Shown: piece after piece, positions 47,143 through 55,995 of the stretch | Layout: every line of letters begins with the position of its first letter | How positions within the stretch are numbered: position 1 is the first letter of the stretch | Source: Flexivirga aerilata | Lineage (GTDB): Bacteria; Actinomycetota; Actinomycetes; Actinomycetales; Dermatophilaceae | Direction of reading: 5' to 3' | NCBI RefSeq assembly: GCF_013002715.1 | Contig: NZ_JABENB010000001.1 | Location: forward strand, 434,001-498,000 | DNA: 64,000 bases | Position numbers and translations under genes: made by a program | Notes under the pieces: model-generated | The model's input: only the letters and a program-made list of their open reading frames with translations | Told to the model about the DNA's origin: nothing | Database searches by the model: none

Positions 47143-48003
47143 CTAAGGGGAGGAGGGCAGCTCAGGGGTGGAGGGTCGCCGGTAGACCACGAGCGCCAGC
47201 TGAGCGAGCTGCCGGTAGGGGTCCATCGAGCCCAGGCGCTCCTCGACGTCCAGCAGGGCCGCGAGTTCGGCCGGGTCCGATGGTGGCGCGGCGTCGAGTT
47301 CGGCGGAGTCGACGGCGAGGCGCACGCCATACCACTGCTCGAGCCGCAGGCCTGCCCGTTCGGCGGTCGCCGCCAACCGGTCGAGGTTGTCCGCACGAGC
47401 CGGCGCGCCGATCTCGTTGGTGTAGCGCACATCTCGACCTTCCGCTCGTGCCGCGTCCCACTCGGCGAGCGCGTCCAGCGTGGCCTTCCAGTCCTGACGC
47501 GCGGCCGGTCGCCAGGCGACCGAACTCTCCGAGCGCACCGCTATCGCGAGGACCCCGCCCGGTGCGACGTATGACGCGAGCGCCGCGAGCGGCGCCTGGC
47601 CTTCCGGGAGATACATGAACACCCCGAGCGCGAGCACCGCGTCATACGACGCGTCACCGAGGACTGCGTCGAGTCGCCCGATCTGCCCGTCCCGCAAGGT
47701 GATGCGCGCACGAACCTCATCCGGCAGCGCGCTCTCCGCGTCCGCGAACGCTGTGCGCATCGCGGGATCCGGTTCGACGGCAGTGACCCGGTGACCGAGC
47801 CCGGCCAGCCGCAATGCCTGCGTCCCCTGCCCGGCGCCGACGTCGAGCACCGTGCTCGGCGGGGCGCTCAGGTGGTGGGCCAGGTAGCGCGCCACCATCT
47901 CCTGCCGGACCACGTTGCGCACCGCGCCGAGTCGCCGCATCCACAGCGCCCGCCCGGAGTCGAAGGTGCCGAACGAATCACCAGCAGGGTCAGTCGAATT
48001 CAC
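47143..48003 (-). CDS. Class I SAM-dependent methyltransferase
   Basis: The 286-residue protein has the SAM motif VLDVGAGQGTQALRLAGLGHRVTAVEPDPAM and strand 4/5 sequences SYDAVLALGVFMYLPEG and YVAPGGVLAIAVRSESS. The N-terminal FDSGRALWMRRLGAVRNVVRQEMVARYL resembles bacterial CmoM/BioC-type enzymes. The exact substrate, RNA base or small molecule, cannot be told. It is in a minus-strand group with plsC and recR. Confidence 0.8.
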   Translation of the reverse strand: MNSTDPAGDSFGTFDSGRALWMRRLGAVRNVVRQEMVARYLAHHLSAPPSTVLDVGAGQGTQALRLAGLGHRVTAVEPDPAMRTAFADAESALPDEVRARITLRDGQIGRLDAVLGDASYDAVLALGVFMYLPEGQAPLAALASYVAPGGVLAIAVRSESSVAWRPAARQDWKATLDALAEWDAARAEGRDVRYTNEIGAPARADNLDRLAATAERAGLRLEQWYGVRLAVDSAELDAAPPSDPAELAALLDVEERLGSMDPYRQLAQLALVVYRRPSTPELPSSP

Positions 48004-48027
48004 ATTTTCTCCACGGTCCTGCCGATC

Positions 48028-48702
48028 TCAGGTCGCGGGCGGGCGCTCGTTGTAGCCGGGTGCGCGCTCCTGGCCGGAAAGCGCGGCGATCGCGTCCATG
48101 ATCTCGTCGGTCGCCTGACGCCGTGCCTTGCCCGCCGGCATCGCTTTGTATGACGACCCGAACGTCAGCGGCTCGCCGAACTTCACGCTCACCTTCGCCA
48201 GCCGCGGCAGGTTGGACCCGATCGGCTGCACGTCCGGCGTGCCGGACAGCCCGACCGGCACCACCGGCACGCCCGCCTGCATCGCCAGGTGCGCCGCGCC
48301 GACGTGGCCGCGGTAGAGCCGGCCGTCACGCGACCGGGTGCCTTCGGGGTAGATGCCGAACGCCTCGCCGGCCTCCAGCACCTCGAGCGCCTGCTCCAGC
48401 GAGTGCGCGGCGGCCTTGGGGTCGTCCCGCTCCACCGGCAGCATTCCCATCGCGTTGAACCACACTCGTGAGGCGAAGCCCTTCGGGCCGGTGCCGGTGA
48501 AGTATTCGGCCTTGGCCAGGAAGAACACCTTGCGTGGCGAGCACAGCGGGATGACGACGCTGTCGACGAATGACAGGTGATTGCTCGCGATCAGCACCCC
48601 GCCACGGCGCGGCACGTTGCGGGCGCCCTCGACGTGCGGGCGCCAGATGGCACGCAGCAGCGGTGCGACGGTGAGTCGTGAGCCGAGGTAGAGGCCACTC
48701 AT
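48028..48702 (-). CDS. 1-acyl-glycerol-3-phosphate acyltransferase (PlsC-like)
   Basis: The 224-residue protein has the HX4D motif as NHLSFVDSVV, FFLAKAEYFTG, FGIYPEGTRSRDG (EGTR), and VPVVPVGLSG. It acylates lysophosphatidate to phosphatidate on the inner membrane. It stands between the methyltransferase and dnaX; no carrier or fatty acid gene adjoins it. The family is certain, the acceptor lipid slightly less so. Confidence 0.9.
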   Translation of the reverse strand: MSGLYLGSRLTVAPLLRAIWRPHVEGARNVPRRGGVLIASNHLSFVDSVVIPLCSPRKVFFLAKAEYFTGTGPKGFASRVWFNAMGMLPVERDDPKAAAHSLEQALEVLEAGEAFGIYPEGTRSRDGRLYRGHVGAAHLAMQAGVPVVPVGLSGTPDVQPIGSNLPRLAKVSVKFGEPLTFGSSYKAMPAGKARRQATDEIMDAIAALSGQERAPGYNERPPAT

Positions 48703-48732
48703 TGCCGAACCTCCTCATGGTGCGTCCGCCGG

Positions 48733-48757
48733 GCTGCCCCGCAGTATTCGGGGCAGC
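48733..48757 (-). other. Hairpin downstream of dnaX, probable transcription stop
   Basis: A 9-bp stem (GCTGCCCCG / CGGGGCAGC) with a 7-base loop lies 30 bases after the dnaX stop. A T-run is lacking, so it may slow rather than end transcription or need Rho. Confidence 0.4.
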
Positions 48758-48787
48758 GCAGCCGCGGGGCAACCTCAAGCGGCGACA

Positions 48788-51025
48788 TCAGTCGACCTGC
48801 TCGTCGATCACCGTGGCACCGAGGACCGCCTGCATCACCGGCAGGCCGACCTCACCCGGGTCCTCGACGTCCTCGTCGTCCATCGACTCGTTGGAGCCGT
48901 CGTCCTCGACCTCCTTGACCGGCTCGTCGACCGGCTTCGGCGGGGCCGCCGGGTTTTCGGCCGTCGCCCACTCGGGCGGCGGTGCGTTGACCGACCCCCA
49001 GCCGCCTCCGCCGTCCGTCGCGCCGGACCCGGCCGACAGGCCGGCCTGCGCCAGGGCCTCGGCGGCGCGATTGCGCCGGGGTGCCGGCTCGGCCGCGGGC
49101 TGCGGGGACGGTGCCACGGGCGTCGGCGGCTCGGGTGGGGCCTGGCCCGTCGCCGCAGCAGACGGGCCCTGCTCAGGGTTTGCGGATGCCGCTCCCCCGC
49201 CATCGGGCGACGCATCGCCGTGCGAACCATCGCCATGAACAACCTCGTTGTTCGGCTGCGGCGGCGCCTCGGGCGGCAGGTTGGGCGCCGGTGCGCTGGC
49301 ATCGGCCCGCGCCCGCACCTGCACCCCGATGCCGAGGGAGTCGCGCAGCGCGGCAGCGACCACGTCGGGATGGGGCGGCCGCTCCACCGCAGCCGCCAGG
49401 CCGGGGCTGCTGGTGCCGAGCACCAGTGTGCTGCCGTCGAACTCGGCGACGTGTGCGTGCTGGCTGAGCAGCGTCCAGGTGACCCGCTTGGCGCGGGCGA
49501 TGCGGTCGAGCACGAACGGCCAGGCACGGCGTACGTCGTCGATGCCGATCGCGCCGGCCGGCTGAGCGGGGGCAGCGGGGGCAACGGGGGCTGGGTCTCG
49601 ATACGCTCCCCCGCTGCGCTCCTCCGCTACTCGACCAGCATCGGGTGCCTCCGCTACTCGACCAGCATCGGGCGCGGGGGCGCCGTCGCGCGCTTCCTCG
49701 CTGCGCTCCTCCGCTACTCGACCAGCATCGGGCGCGGGGGGTTGGTCGCGCACTTCCTCGCTGCGCTGATCTCGATACGGCGGCTCGTTCCTCGCCGCCA
49801 CTCGATCAGCGTCGGGTGCCTCCGCTACTCGATCAGCGCCGGGGGTCTCTGCTACTCGACCAGCGGCGATCTCCATCCGGCGCTCGATGCGGTCGAGACG
49901 CGCGGCATACCCCTGCTCGCCGGAGACGGCGGGCAGCAGCACCCGGGCGCAGATGAGCTCCAGCTGCAGCCGCGGGCCGGTCGCGCCGGTCATCTCGGTG
50001 AGCCCGGTGTTGACGATGTCGGCCGCGCGGGACAACTCGCCCGGACCGAACGACGCCGCCTGCTGCCGCATCCGCTCCAACTGGTCGTCCGGCACCCCAC
50101 GCAGCACCTGCGCCGCACCGTCGGGGACCGCCGCGATCACGATCAGGTCGCGCAGCCGCTCCAGCAGGTCCTCGACGAATCGCCTTGGATCGTGGCCGGA
50201 TTCGACGACGCGGTCGATCTGCCGGAAGACCGCGCCACTGTCGCGAGCGCCCAGCGCGTCGATCGTGGCGTCGAGCAGCTCGCCGTCGGTGAAACCGAGG
50301 AGAGCAGCGGCCCCGGCATAGGTCAGGCCGTCGTCGCCGGACCCGGCGATCAGCTGGTCGAGCACCGACAGCGAGTCACGCACCGACCCGCCACCGGCGC
50401 GCGTCACGAAGGACAGCACGCCCGGCTCGACCGCGACCCCCTCGGCGTCGCACAGCTGCTGCAGGTAATCGGTGAGCCGCTGCGGCGGCACCAGCCGGAA
50501 CGGGTAGTGGTGGGTGCGCGACCGGATCGTGCCGATGACCTTCTCCGGCTCGGTGGTCGCGAAGACGAACTTCACGTGCTCCGGCGGCTCCTCGACGATC
50601 TTCAGCAACGCGTTGAAGCCCTGCGGCGTCACCATGTGCGCCTCGTCGATGATGTAGATCTTGTAGCGCCCCTGCGCCGGACCGTATGACGCCCGCTCGC
50701 GCAGGTCGCGCGCGTCGTCGACACCGCCGTGACTGGCCGCGTCGATCTCGATCACGTCGACCGTGCCGGCGCCTCCGCGGGCGAGCGCGACGCACGACTC
50801 GCACTCCCCGCACGGGGTCGGGGTGGGGCCCTGCTCGCAGTTGAGGCACCGCGCGAGGATGCGCGCCGACGTCGTCTTGCCGCAGCCACGCGGTCCGCTG
50901 AAGAGATAGGCGTGGTTGACCCGGCCGGTGCGCAGTGCCTGCATCAACGGCTCGGTGACGTGCTCCTGGCCGATCACGTCGGCGAACGTCTCGGGCCGGT
51001 AGCGGCGGTACAGCGCGGTGCTCAC
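48788..51025 (-). CDS. dnaX: DNA polymerase III subunit gamma/tau, expanded by a repeat
   Basis: The 745-residue clamp-loader subunit has Walker A SGPRGCGKTT (Lys50), a Cys4 zinc site (CLNCEQGPTPTPCGECESC), and DEAH in IIDEAHMVT. Residues about 387-478 are a low-complexity linker of repeated DAGRVAE(E)RS units encoded by at least six copies of a dispersed repeat. After it comes the tau-type region and an acidic C-terminus. The GTG at 51025 is chosen because TAGAGT lies 7 bases upstream (leaderless). The standard frame is intact, so the expanded linker is tolerated. Confidence 0.96.
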   Translation of the reverse strand: MSTALYRRYRPETFADVIGQEHVTEPLMQALRTGRVNHAYLFSGPRGCGKTTSARILARCLNCEQGPTPTPCGECESCVALARGGAGTVDVIEIDAASHGGVDDARDLRERASYGPAQGRYKIYIIDEAHMVTPQGFNALLKIVEEPPEHVKFVFATTEPEKVIGTIRSRTHHYPFRLVPPQRLTDYLQQLCDAEGVAVEPGVLSFVTRAGGGSVRDSLSVLDQLIAGSGDDGLTYAGAAALLGFTDGELLDATIDALGARDSGAVFRQIDRVVESGHDPRRFVEDLLERLRDLIVIAAVPDGAAQVLRGVPDDQLERMRQQAASFGPGELSRAADIVNTGLTEMTGATGPRLQLELICARVLLPAVSGEQGYAARLDRIERRMEIAAGRVAETPGADRVAEAPDADRVAARNEPPYRDQRSEEVRDQPPAPDAGRVAEERSEEARDGAPAPDAGRVAEAPDAGRVAEERSGGAYRDPAPVAPAAPAQPAGAIGIDDVRRAWPFVLDRIARAKRVTWTLLSQHAHVAEFDGSTLVLGTSSPGLAAAVERPPHPDVVAAALRDSLGIGVQVRARADASAPAPNLPPEAPPQPNNEVVHGDGSHGDASPDGGGAASANPEQGPSAAATGQAPPEPPTPVAPSPQPAAEPAPRRNRAAEALAQAGLSAGSGATDGGGGWGSVNAPPPEWATAENPAAPPKPVDEPVKEVEDDGSNESMDDEDVEDPGEVGLPVMQAVLGATVIDEQVD
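49592..49864. repeat. Dispersed repeat array inside dnaX
   Basis: Reverse-oriented units GCTACTCGACCAGC occur at 49626, 49653, 49713 and 49851, with GATCAG variants near 49799 and 49824, and GGTCTCGATACG-type partner units at 49592 and 49768. The family is the same as at 45692-45837. Every copy keeps the dnaX frame open, encoding ~90 residues of Ala/Glu/Arg-rich linker. Confidence 0.88.
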
Positions 51026-51032
51026 GAGGACG

Positions 51033-51038
51033 ACTCTA
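51033..51038 (-). promoter_or_regulatory. Leaderless -10 box of dnaX
   Basis: TAGAGT on the minus strand lies exactly 7 bases before the GTG start at 51025. It defines the start and leaves no room for a ribosome site. Confidence 0.5.
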
Positions 51039-51121
51039 TGCGTCCGGGCGGACAGCGCGACGGCCGATCCGGCCGCCTGGGGAGGAAGATATTCGAAAAG
51101 CAAGTAGTCGGGATCGGCAGG

Positions 51122-51127
51122 TACCGT
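51122..51127 (+). promoter_or_regulatory. Leaderless -10 box of the large membrane protein gene
   Basis: TACCGT lies 7 bases before the ATG at 51135, supporting that start over the upstream in-frame GTG at 51126. Confidence 0.45.
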
Positions 51128-51134
51128 GGAAGTC

Positions 51135-52754
51135 ATGCTCACGTCCCGCCGGCTTCGCTCACCGGCGACGTTGGCGACGATCTGTGCGGTTGCCTTCGCG
51201 CTCCTCTACATCTTCTGGACGCCGCAGGCACCCGACCTGGCCGCGCAGGTCGCGCGCGCCAACGTCGCGCGGGTCGGCGGTGCCCCAGTGTGGTGGGGCG
51301 GCTGGTTCGGCGGCATCACCCTGCCCAACTACAGCGCGATCGTGCCGTTCTCGATGGCAACCTTCGGCATCCGGGTCACCGGCGTCGTGGCCGTCGTCGC
51401 CAGTGCGTATGGCGGGGCGTTGCTCGTGCGCGGCGCCATCCGCCCACGGGCGGGCGCGATCGCGATCGCGGTCGCCCAGGCCGCCGACCTGCTCAACGGC
51501 CGGGTCACCTTCACGGTGGGCGCGGCGATCGGCATCTGGGCGCTGGTCGCGTTGCGCGCGCGGCGCGAGAAGACTGCCGCGCTCCTCGCCGTGCTGGCCT
51601 TCCTCGGGTCCCCGCTCGCTGGCTTCTTCGTCGGCATGGTCGCGGCCGTGGTAGCGGTGCTGCGGCCCGACTACCGCCGACCGGCGGCGATCAGCGCGGT
51701 GGTGCTGTTCCTCTCGGGGATCGCGATGGCGTTCCTCTTTCCAGGCACCGGCAAGATGCCCTTCCCGATCAGCGACGCGGCCCCGGCGATGCTGTCCTGC
51801 ATGGCGGTGATCGGCGTCGTCCGCAACCGGCTGATCCGGGCGACCGCCGCCCTGCTCGCGCTGTCGTTCATCCCGCTGCTCATCGTGCCGCTGGCCATCG
51901 GCAGCAACGCCACCCGGCTCGCCTGGCTGGCGGCGGTGCCGGTGGTGATCGCCTACGCCGACGTGCGCAAGGCGGTCGTGTGGTTCACCGCGGCCGTGGT
52001 CGCGGTGTGGCCGCTCAGCGATCTGGCCAACCAGCTGCAGCTCGCGCACCAGCCGTCGAGCAACTACACGTTCTACGAGCCGCTCGCGGACGCACTGAAG
52101 AAGGACCAGAAGGCCCTCGGCGCGGCCGCGGTCGGCCGACGCGTCGAGGTCGTCGACACCAAGAACCACTGGGGTTCGGTCTATCTCGCGTCGTTCTCGC
52201 TCGCCCGCGGCTGGGACCGGCAGGCCGACCAGGCCGACAACTCGCTGTTCTACCGGCGCGACCAGCTCAACCCGGTGAGCTACCGGCAGTGGCTGGACTC
52301 GCTCGCGGTGGGCTGGGTCGCGGTGCCACGGGCGCCGATCGACTACGCGTCCAAGGACGAGTCCGACCTGGTGCTCGGCGGCCTGCCCTACCTGCGACTG
52401 ACCTGGACCAACGACGACTGGCGACTCTACCGGGTGCTGTCGCCGGCGCCGCTCGCGGACGGGGCACCGGTCACCAAGATCGACTCGCACGGGGTGACGC
52501 TTGCCGCGACGGCCGGCAAGCCGATCAACCTGAAGGTGCGCTATTCGTCATACATCGGCGCCGCCGACCCGGTGACCAAGGCGCCGGTCGCCGCCTGCAT
52601 CGTCAACGACAACGGCTGGCTGCGGGTGACGATGCCGGTGGACGGCCCGGTGCGGCTGAGCAGCGACTTCGCGCCGGTGCGCGGCAAGCCGCCGGGGTGC
52701 ATCTCGCCGGACGAGGAGCGCAGTCAGTCACCGCAGCCGGTCTCCGGCCGGTAG
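51135..52754 (+). CDS. Multi-pass membrane protein of unknown function (539 aa)
   Basis: About ten hydrophobic helices fill residues 10-300, starting with LATICAVAFALLYIFW and including FTVGAAIGIWALVALRA and PVVIAYADVRKAVVWFTAAVVAVWPL. A soluble C-terminal domain of about 200 residues follows (TFYEPLADALKK to PGCISPDEE). The layout suggests a GT-C-like or transport-linked envelope protein, but I recognise no family and no catalytic motif. It is divergent from dnaX. The TACCGT box supports the ATG start. It may act in the envelope. Confidence 0.75.
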   Translation: MLTSRRLRSPATLATICAVAFALLYIFWTPQAPDLAAQVARANVARVGGAPVWWGGWFGGITLPNYSAIVPFSMATFGIRVTGVVAVVASAYGGALLVRGAIRPRAGAIAIAVAQAADLLNGRVTFTVGAAIGIWALVALRARREKTAALLAVLAFLGSPLAGFFVGMVAAVVAVLRPDYRRPAAISAVVLFLSGIAMAFLFPGTGKMPFPISDAAPAMLSCMAVIGVVRNRLIRATAALLALSFIPLLIVPLAIGSNATRLAWLAAVPVVIAYADVRKAVVWFTAAVVAVWPLSDLANQLQLAHQPSSNYTFYEPLADALKKDQKALGAAAVGRRVEVVDTKNHWGSVYLASFSLARGWDRQADQADNSLFYRRDQLNPVSYRQWLDSLAVGWVAVPRAPIDYASKDESDLVLGGLPYLRLTWTNDDWRLYRVLSPAPLADGAPVTKIDSHGVTLAATAGKPINLKVRYSSYIGAADPVTKAPVAACIVNDNGWLRVTMPVDGPVRLSSDFAPVRGKPPGCISPDEERSQSPQPVSGR

Positions 52755-52764
52755 CGGGCACAAG

Positions 52765-52856
52765 TGAACCCCTCGCACACCTGGAAGAGCTCTCCTACCC
52801 TTGCTGCATTCCTGCCCTGGGGGAGTTCGGAGAGGTACCACCGCACGAGGGGTCCG
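52765..52856 (-). ncRNA. ffs: Small signal recognition particle RNA (4.5S)
   Basis: On the minus strand the SRP signature CAGGGCAGGAATGCAGCAAGGGTA (written in part here) forms the conserved tip of domain IV. A closing stem of CCCCTCG and CGAGGGG lies at 52846-52852 and 52769-52775. The size is about 92 bases. The RNA binds Ffh and directs membrane-protein translation. The exact ends are estimated from the stem. Confidence 0.85.
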
Positions 52857-52964
52857 GCGACAACTGTAGGTCATCGCACCCGCGTCAACCCAATCGCCCG
52901 GCCCTGATCGACGCCGGGTGACGCCGATTCGTCGTGGCGGTGACGAACAGGTATTCTCCTCCGC

Positions 52965-53052
52965 GGAGGATTCGCATAGTGGCCTAGTGCGCACGCTTGG
53001 AAAGCGTGTTGAGTGAAAGCTCTCAGGGGTTCGAATCCCCTATCCTCCGCCA
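52965..53052 (+). tRNA. tRNA-Ser (anticodon GGA)
   Basis: The 88-base gene has acceptor GGAGGAT / ATCCTCC, anticodon loop CTT-GGA-AAG, a long variable arm typical of serine tRNAs (GTTGAGTGAAAGCTCTC), T-loop TTCGAAT and encoded G-CCA. It reads UCC/UCU. Confidence 0.96.
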
Positions 53053-53185
53053 TACGCCACCGGCCCACGGGCTCGCGGGCGCCCGGTACCGATGCCGTAA
53101 CGACCCGGCCGGGTCGATGCGGGCGATCGGCCCGACTCGGGGCAAACTAGGATGCCAGTTGAGGTCATCGGGCATTTGGGGAGCC

Positions 53186-53995
53186 ATGGGACATAGCACA
53201 CGGCGCGCGGCAGTGGCCGCCACCGCGATTGCGATCGCCCTCCCGACGTTCGCCGCGTGCGGGGGCAGCGGCGGCAACGACAAGAAGGCCGAGGCGCCGT
53301 CGACCTGCGTGCCCTCGCCGACCCCGACGATGAAGATCGGGCTGGGCACCATCTACGTCAACGTCTGGAACGCCGGCGGCAAGGACGGCCTCGCCGCCAC
53401 CGTCGCCCAGCAGCTGGGTTGGCGCGGCCTGCACGTCATCGACACCGGCAACGACCCGGAGGCCGGCAGCGCCAAACCCCCGACCACCGCGCAGATCCGC
53501 TTCGGGCCCGGCGGCCGGCAGATCGCGCTCACCCTGGCCACCCAGGTCAAGGACGCCCAGCTCGTGCAGGACAACCGCACCAACCCGACCGTCGACCTGG
53601 TGCTGGGCAACAAGTTCGCGCTGATCCCGATGCCGCCGACCGCGGCGAGCGCGGTCACCGTCAACGTCTACAACGCCTACGTGCTGCCCGGCACGGCCGG
53701 CACGCTCGCGGCGGAGATGCGCAAGCGCGGCTTCAAGGTCGGCCAGGTCGGCAACGACCCCAAGAGCGGGTTCTACCCCGACAACGCGACCGCGATCCGT
53801 TACGGCTCCCAGGGCGAGCCGGACGCGCGGCGGGTGAAGCTGCAGGTCAAGGACGCCAAGATGATCAACGACGGCCGCAAGGGCACCACCGTCGACCTGG
53901 TCATCGGCAGCAAGTGGAAGGACGACACGGTCGTGCCCGTCGCCCAGGCCACCGTGCCGCCCACTCCCTCGCCGACCTCGTCCCCCGGCTGTTAG
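53186..53995 (+). CDS. LytR_C-domain lipoprotein with two repeats
   Basis: The 269-residue protein has a lipobox signal (LPTFAACGGSGG) and two tandem LytR C-terminal (LytR_C) domains: TIYVNVWNAGGKDGLAATVAQQLGWRGLHVIDTGNDPE and TVNVYNAYVLPGTAGTLAAEMRKRGFKVGQVGNDPK, each ending in VDLVLGNK / VDLVIGSK. LytR_C domains accompany envelope glycopolymer ligases; this one lacks the enzyme domain. ATG at 53186 follows GGGGAG. A paralogue with one domain lies 2 kb downstream. Confidence 0.85.
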   Translation: MGHSTRRAAVAATAIAIALPTFAACGGSGGNDKKAEAPSTCVPSPTPTMKIGLGTIYVNVWNAGGKDGLAATVAQQLGWRGLHVIDTGNDPEAGSAKPPTTAQIRFGPGGRQIALTLATQVKDAQLVQDNRTNPTVDLVLGNKFALIPMPPTAASAVTVNVYNAYVLPGTAGTLAAEMRKRGFKVGQVGNDPKSGFYPDNATAIRYGSQGEPDARRVKLQVKDAKMINDGRKGTTVDLVIGSKWKDDTVVPVAQATVPPTPSPTSSPGC

Positions 53996-54031
53996 CACCG
54001 GGGCACGCGGCCGCGCGCACGCGAGTCGCCG

Positions 54032-55606
54032 TCAGCGCCGCCGCGCGGTGCCGAAGATGCTGCGGGTGATCTCCCGGCCGAGCACGGTGCCGGCCGAGCG
54101 CACCATCGACTTGAACGCGCTCGACTTCACCACCTGCTCGACCATGCTCGGGTCGTCCTTCTTCTCCTTGGCCTGAGCGGGCGGCTGCGCCGACTGCGGC
54201 GGGGCCGGCTCGCCGTCGGCGGGCGGGGTGTCGGCGAGCTTCTTGTTCAACATCTCGTATGCCGATTCGCGGTCGACCGCCTCGGCATACTTGGGCTTCA
54301 ACGGCGACGCGTCGACCACCTGGTCGATGGTCGCGTCCGGCGACGGCCCCATCAGCGACTGCGGCGCGAGCATCCGGGTCCAGGCCACCGGGGTCGGTGC
54401 GCCGGTCTCGGACAGCACGGTCACCACGGCCTCACCGGTGCCGAGCGAGGTCAGCAGCTTCTCCAGGTCGTAGCCGCTGGTCGGGAAGGTCTGCACGGTC
54501 GCCTTGAGCGCCTTGGCGTCGTCCGGGGTGAACGCGCGCAGCGCGTGCTGCACCCGGTTGCCGAGCTGGGCGAGCACGTCGTTGGGGACGTCCTTCGGCG
54601 TCTGGGTGACGAAGAAGATGCCGACTCCCTTGGAGCGGATCAGCTTCACGGTCTGCTCGATCGCCTGCAGGAACGCCGGCGACGCGTCGTTGAAGAGCAG
54701 GTGCGCCTCGTCGAAGAAGAACACCAGCTTGGGCTTGTCGGCGTCGCCGACCTCGGGCAGGTCGTGGAAGAGGTCGGCGAGCAGCCACATCAAGAAGGTG
54801 GAGAAGAGCGCCGGCTTGTCCTGCACACCCGGGAGTTCGAGGCAGGTGATGACGCCCTTGCCGTCGCCGGTGGTGCGCAGCAGGTCCTTGGTGTCGAACT
54901 CCGGCTCGCCGAAGAACACGTCGGCGCCCTGGTCGGAGAAGGAGATCAGGTTGCGCAGGATGACGCCGGCGGTCGAGGCGGACAACCCGCCGAGGCCCTT
55001 GAGGTCGGCCTTGCCCTCGTCGGAGGTGAGGAACTGGATGACCGCGGTGAGGTCCTTCAGGTCGAGCAGGCTGAGGCCGCGCTGGTCGGCGTAGTGGAAG
55101 ACCAGGCCGAGCGACGACTCCTGAGTGTCGTTGAGCCCCAACACTTTCGACAGCAGCGTCGGCCCGAACGAGGTGACGGTCGCGCGCACCGGCACACCCT
55201 TGCCCTGGCCGCCGAGCGACAGGAACTCCGTCGGGTATGCCGTGGGCTTCCAATCCTGCCCGACGTCCTTGGCGCGGGCCGCGACCTTGTCATTGGACTC
55301 ACCCGGCGAGGCGACGCCCGAGACGTCGCCCTTGATGTCGGCCAGGAAGACCGGCACGCCGGAGGCGGACAGCTGCTCGGCCATCAGCTGCAGGGTCTTG
55401 GTCTTGCCGGTGCCGGTCGCACCGGCGACCAGGCCGTGGCGGTTCATCATCGACAGCGGCAGTCGCACCGGCACGTCCGGGCTGGCGGCGTTGTCGACGA
55501 CTGCGGCGCCGAGCTCGAGCGCGCCGCCCTCGAAGGAGTAGCCGGCCTTGATCTGCTCGAGTTGGGGGTTGCCTGCGGAACCTGCGGATCCTGTGGATTC
55601 AGTCAC
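54032..55606 (-). CDS. HerA-like DUF853 ATPase
   Basis: The 524-residue ATPase has Walker A GATGTGKTKTL, VFLADIKGDVSGVA, Walker B KLVFFFDEAHLLF, the catalytic loop FFVTQTPKDVPNDVLAQLGNRVQHALR and a helical tail, matching the YjgR/DUF853 family, a group of HerA/FtsK-type ATPases of unclear role. The GTG at 55604-55606 has TATTCT 8 bases upstream. It is divergent from a small ParB-like gene. DNA translocation or vesicle cargo are both possible; neither is shown. Confidence 0.85.
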   Translation of the reverse strand: MTESTGSAGSAGNPQLEQIKAGYSFEGGALELGAAVVDNAASPDVPVRLPLSMMNRHGLVAGATGTGKTKTLQLMAEQLSASGVPVFLADIKGDVSGVASPGESNDKVAARAKDVGQDWKPTAYPTEFLSLGGQGKGVPVRATVTSFGPTLLSKVLGLNDTQESSLGLVFHYADQRGLSLLDLKDLTAVIQFLTSDEGKADLKGLGGLSASTAGVILRNLISFSDQGADVFFGEPEFDTKDLLRTTGDGKGVITCLELPGVQDKPALFSTFLMWLLADLFHDLPEVGDADKPKLVFFFDEAHLLFNDASPAFLQAIEQTVKLIRSKGVGIFFVTQTPKDVPNDVLAQLGNRVQHALRAFTPDDAKALKATVQTFPTSGYDLEKLLTSLGTGEAVVTVLSETGAPTPVAWTRMLAPQSLMGPSPDATIDQVVDASPLKPKYAEAVDRESAYEMLNKKLADTPPADGEPAPPQSAQPPAQAKEKKDDPSMVEQVVKSSAFKSMVRSAGTVLGREITRSIFGTARRR

Positions 55607-55678
55607 GTTGCCTGAGAATAGCCGTCTCCCCCGCCATACCGACAAGGATCGCGCGGCAAGCCCTATTAAGCTGACGCA

Positions 55679-55972
55679 GTGATTTTCAAGGCGGTGGGCG
55701 ACGGGCGTCCCTACCCCGATCACGGCCTGGTGAGCCCGCGCGACTGGAGCTCGGTCACACCGCGCATGGTGCGCCTCGACGAACTCGTCACGATCAAGCG
55801 CACGCTCGACCTCGACGCGCTCCTGTCGGAGGACTCGACGTTCTACGGCGACCTCTTCGCGCACGTCGTCTCGTGGCAGGGCAATCTCTACCTGGAGGAC
55901 GGCCTGCACCGCGCGTTGCGGGCCGCGTTGCAGCAACGGCCGGTGCTTCATGCGAGGGTGCTGGTGTTGTGA
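55679..55972 (+). CDS. Conserved small protein, ParB-nuclease-like fold (97 aa)
   Basis: The product reads VIFKAVGDGRPYPDHGL, VRLDELVTIKRTLDLDALL, then GNLYLEDGLHRALRAALQQR. The last part resembles the DGxHR turn of ParB/sulfiredoxin-like folds. Such small proteins are conserved next to LytR_C genes in actinobacteria, function unknown; automated databases sometimes label them antitoxins without basis I can see. The GTG follows TAAGCT by 6 bases. Confidence 0.6.
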   Translation: MIFKAVGDGRPYPDHGLVSPRDWSSVTPRMVRLDELVTIKRTLDLDALLSEDSTFYGDLFAHVVSWQGNLYLEDGLHRALRAALQQRPVLHARVLVL

Positions 55973-55995
55973 CCACGCAGAGGGGACTGCCTTAG

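Noticed and set aside
49592..49864. Regularly spaced repeats resembling a CRISPR array
   Set aside because: The units are short, vary in spacing, occur in both orientations and lie in frame within dnaX; no cas genes are present.
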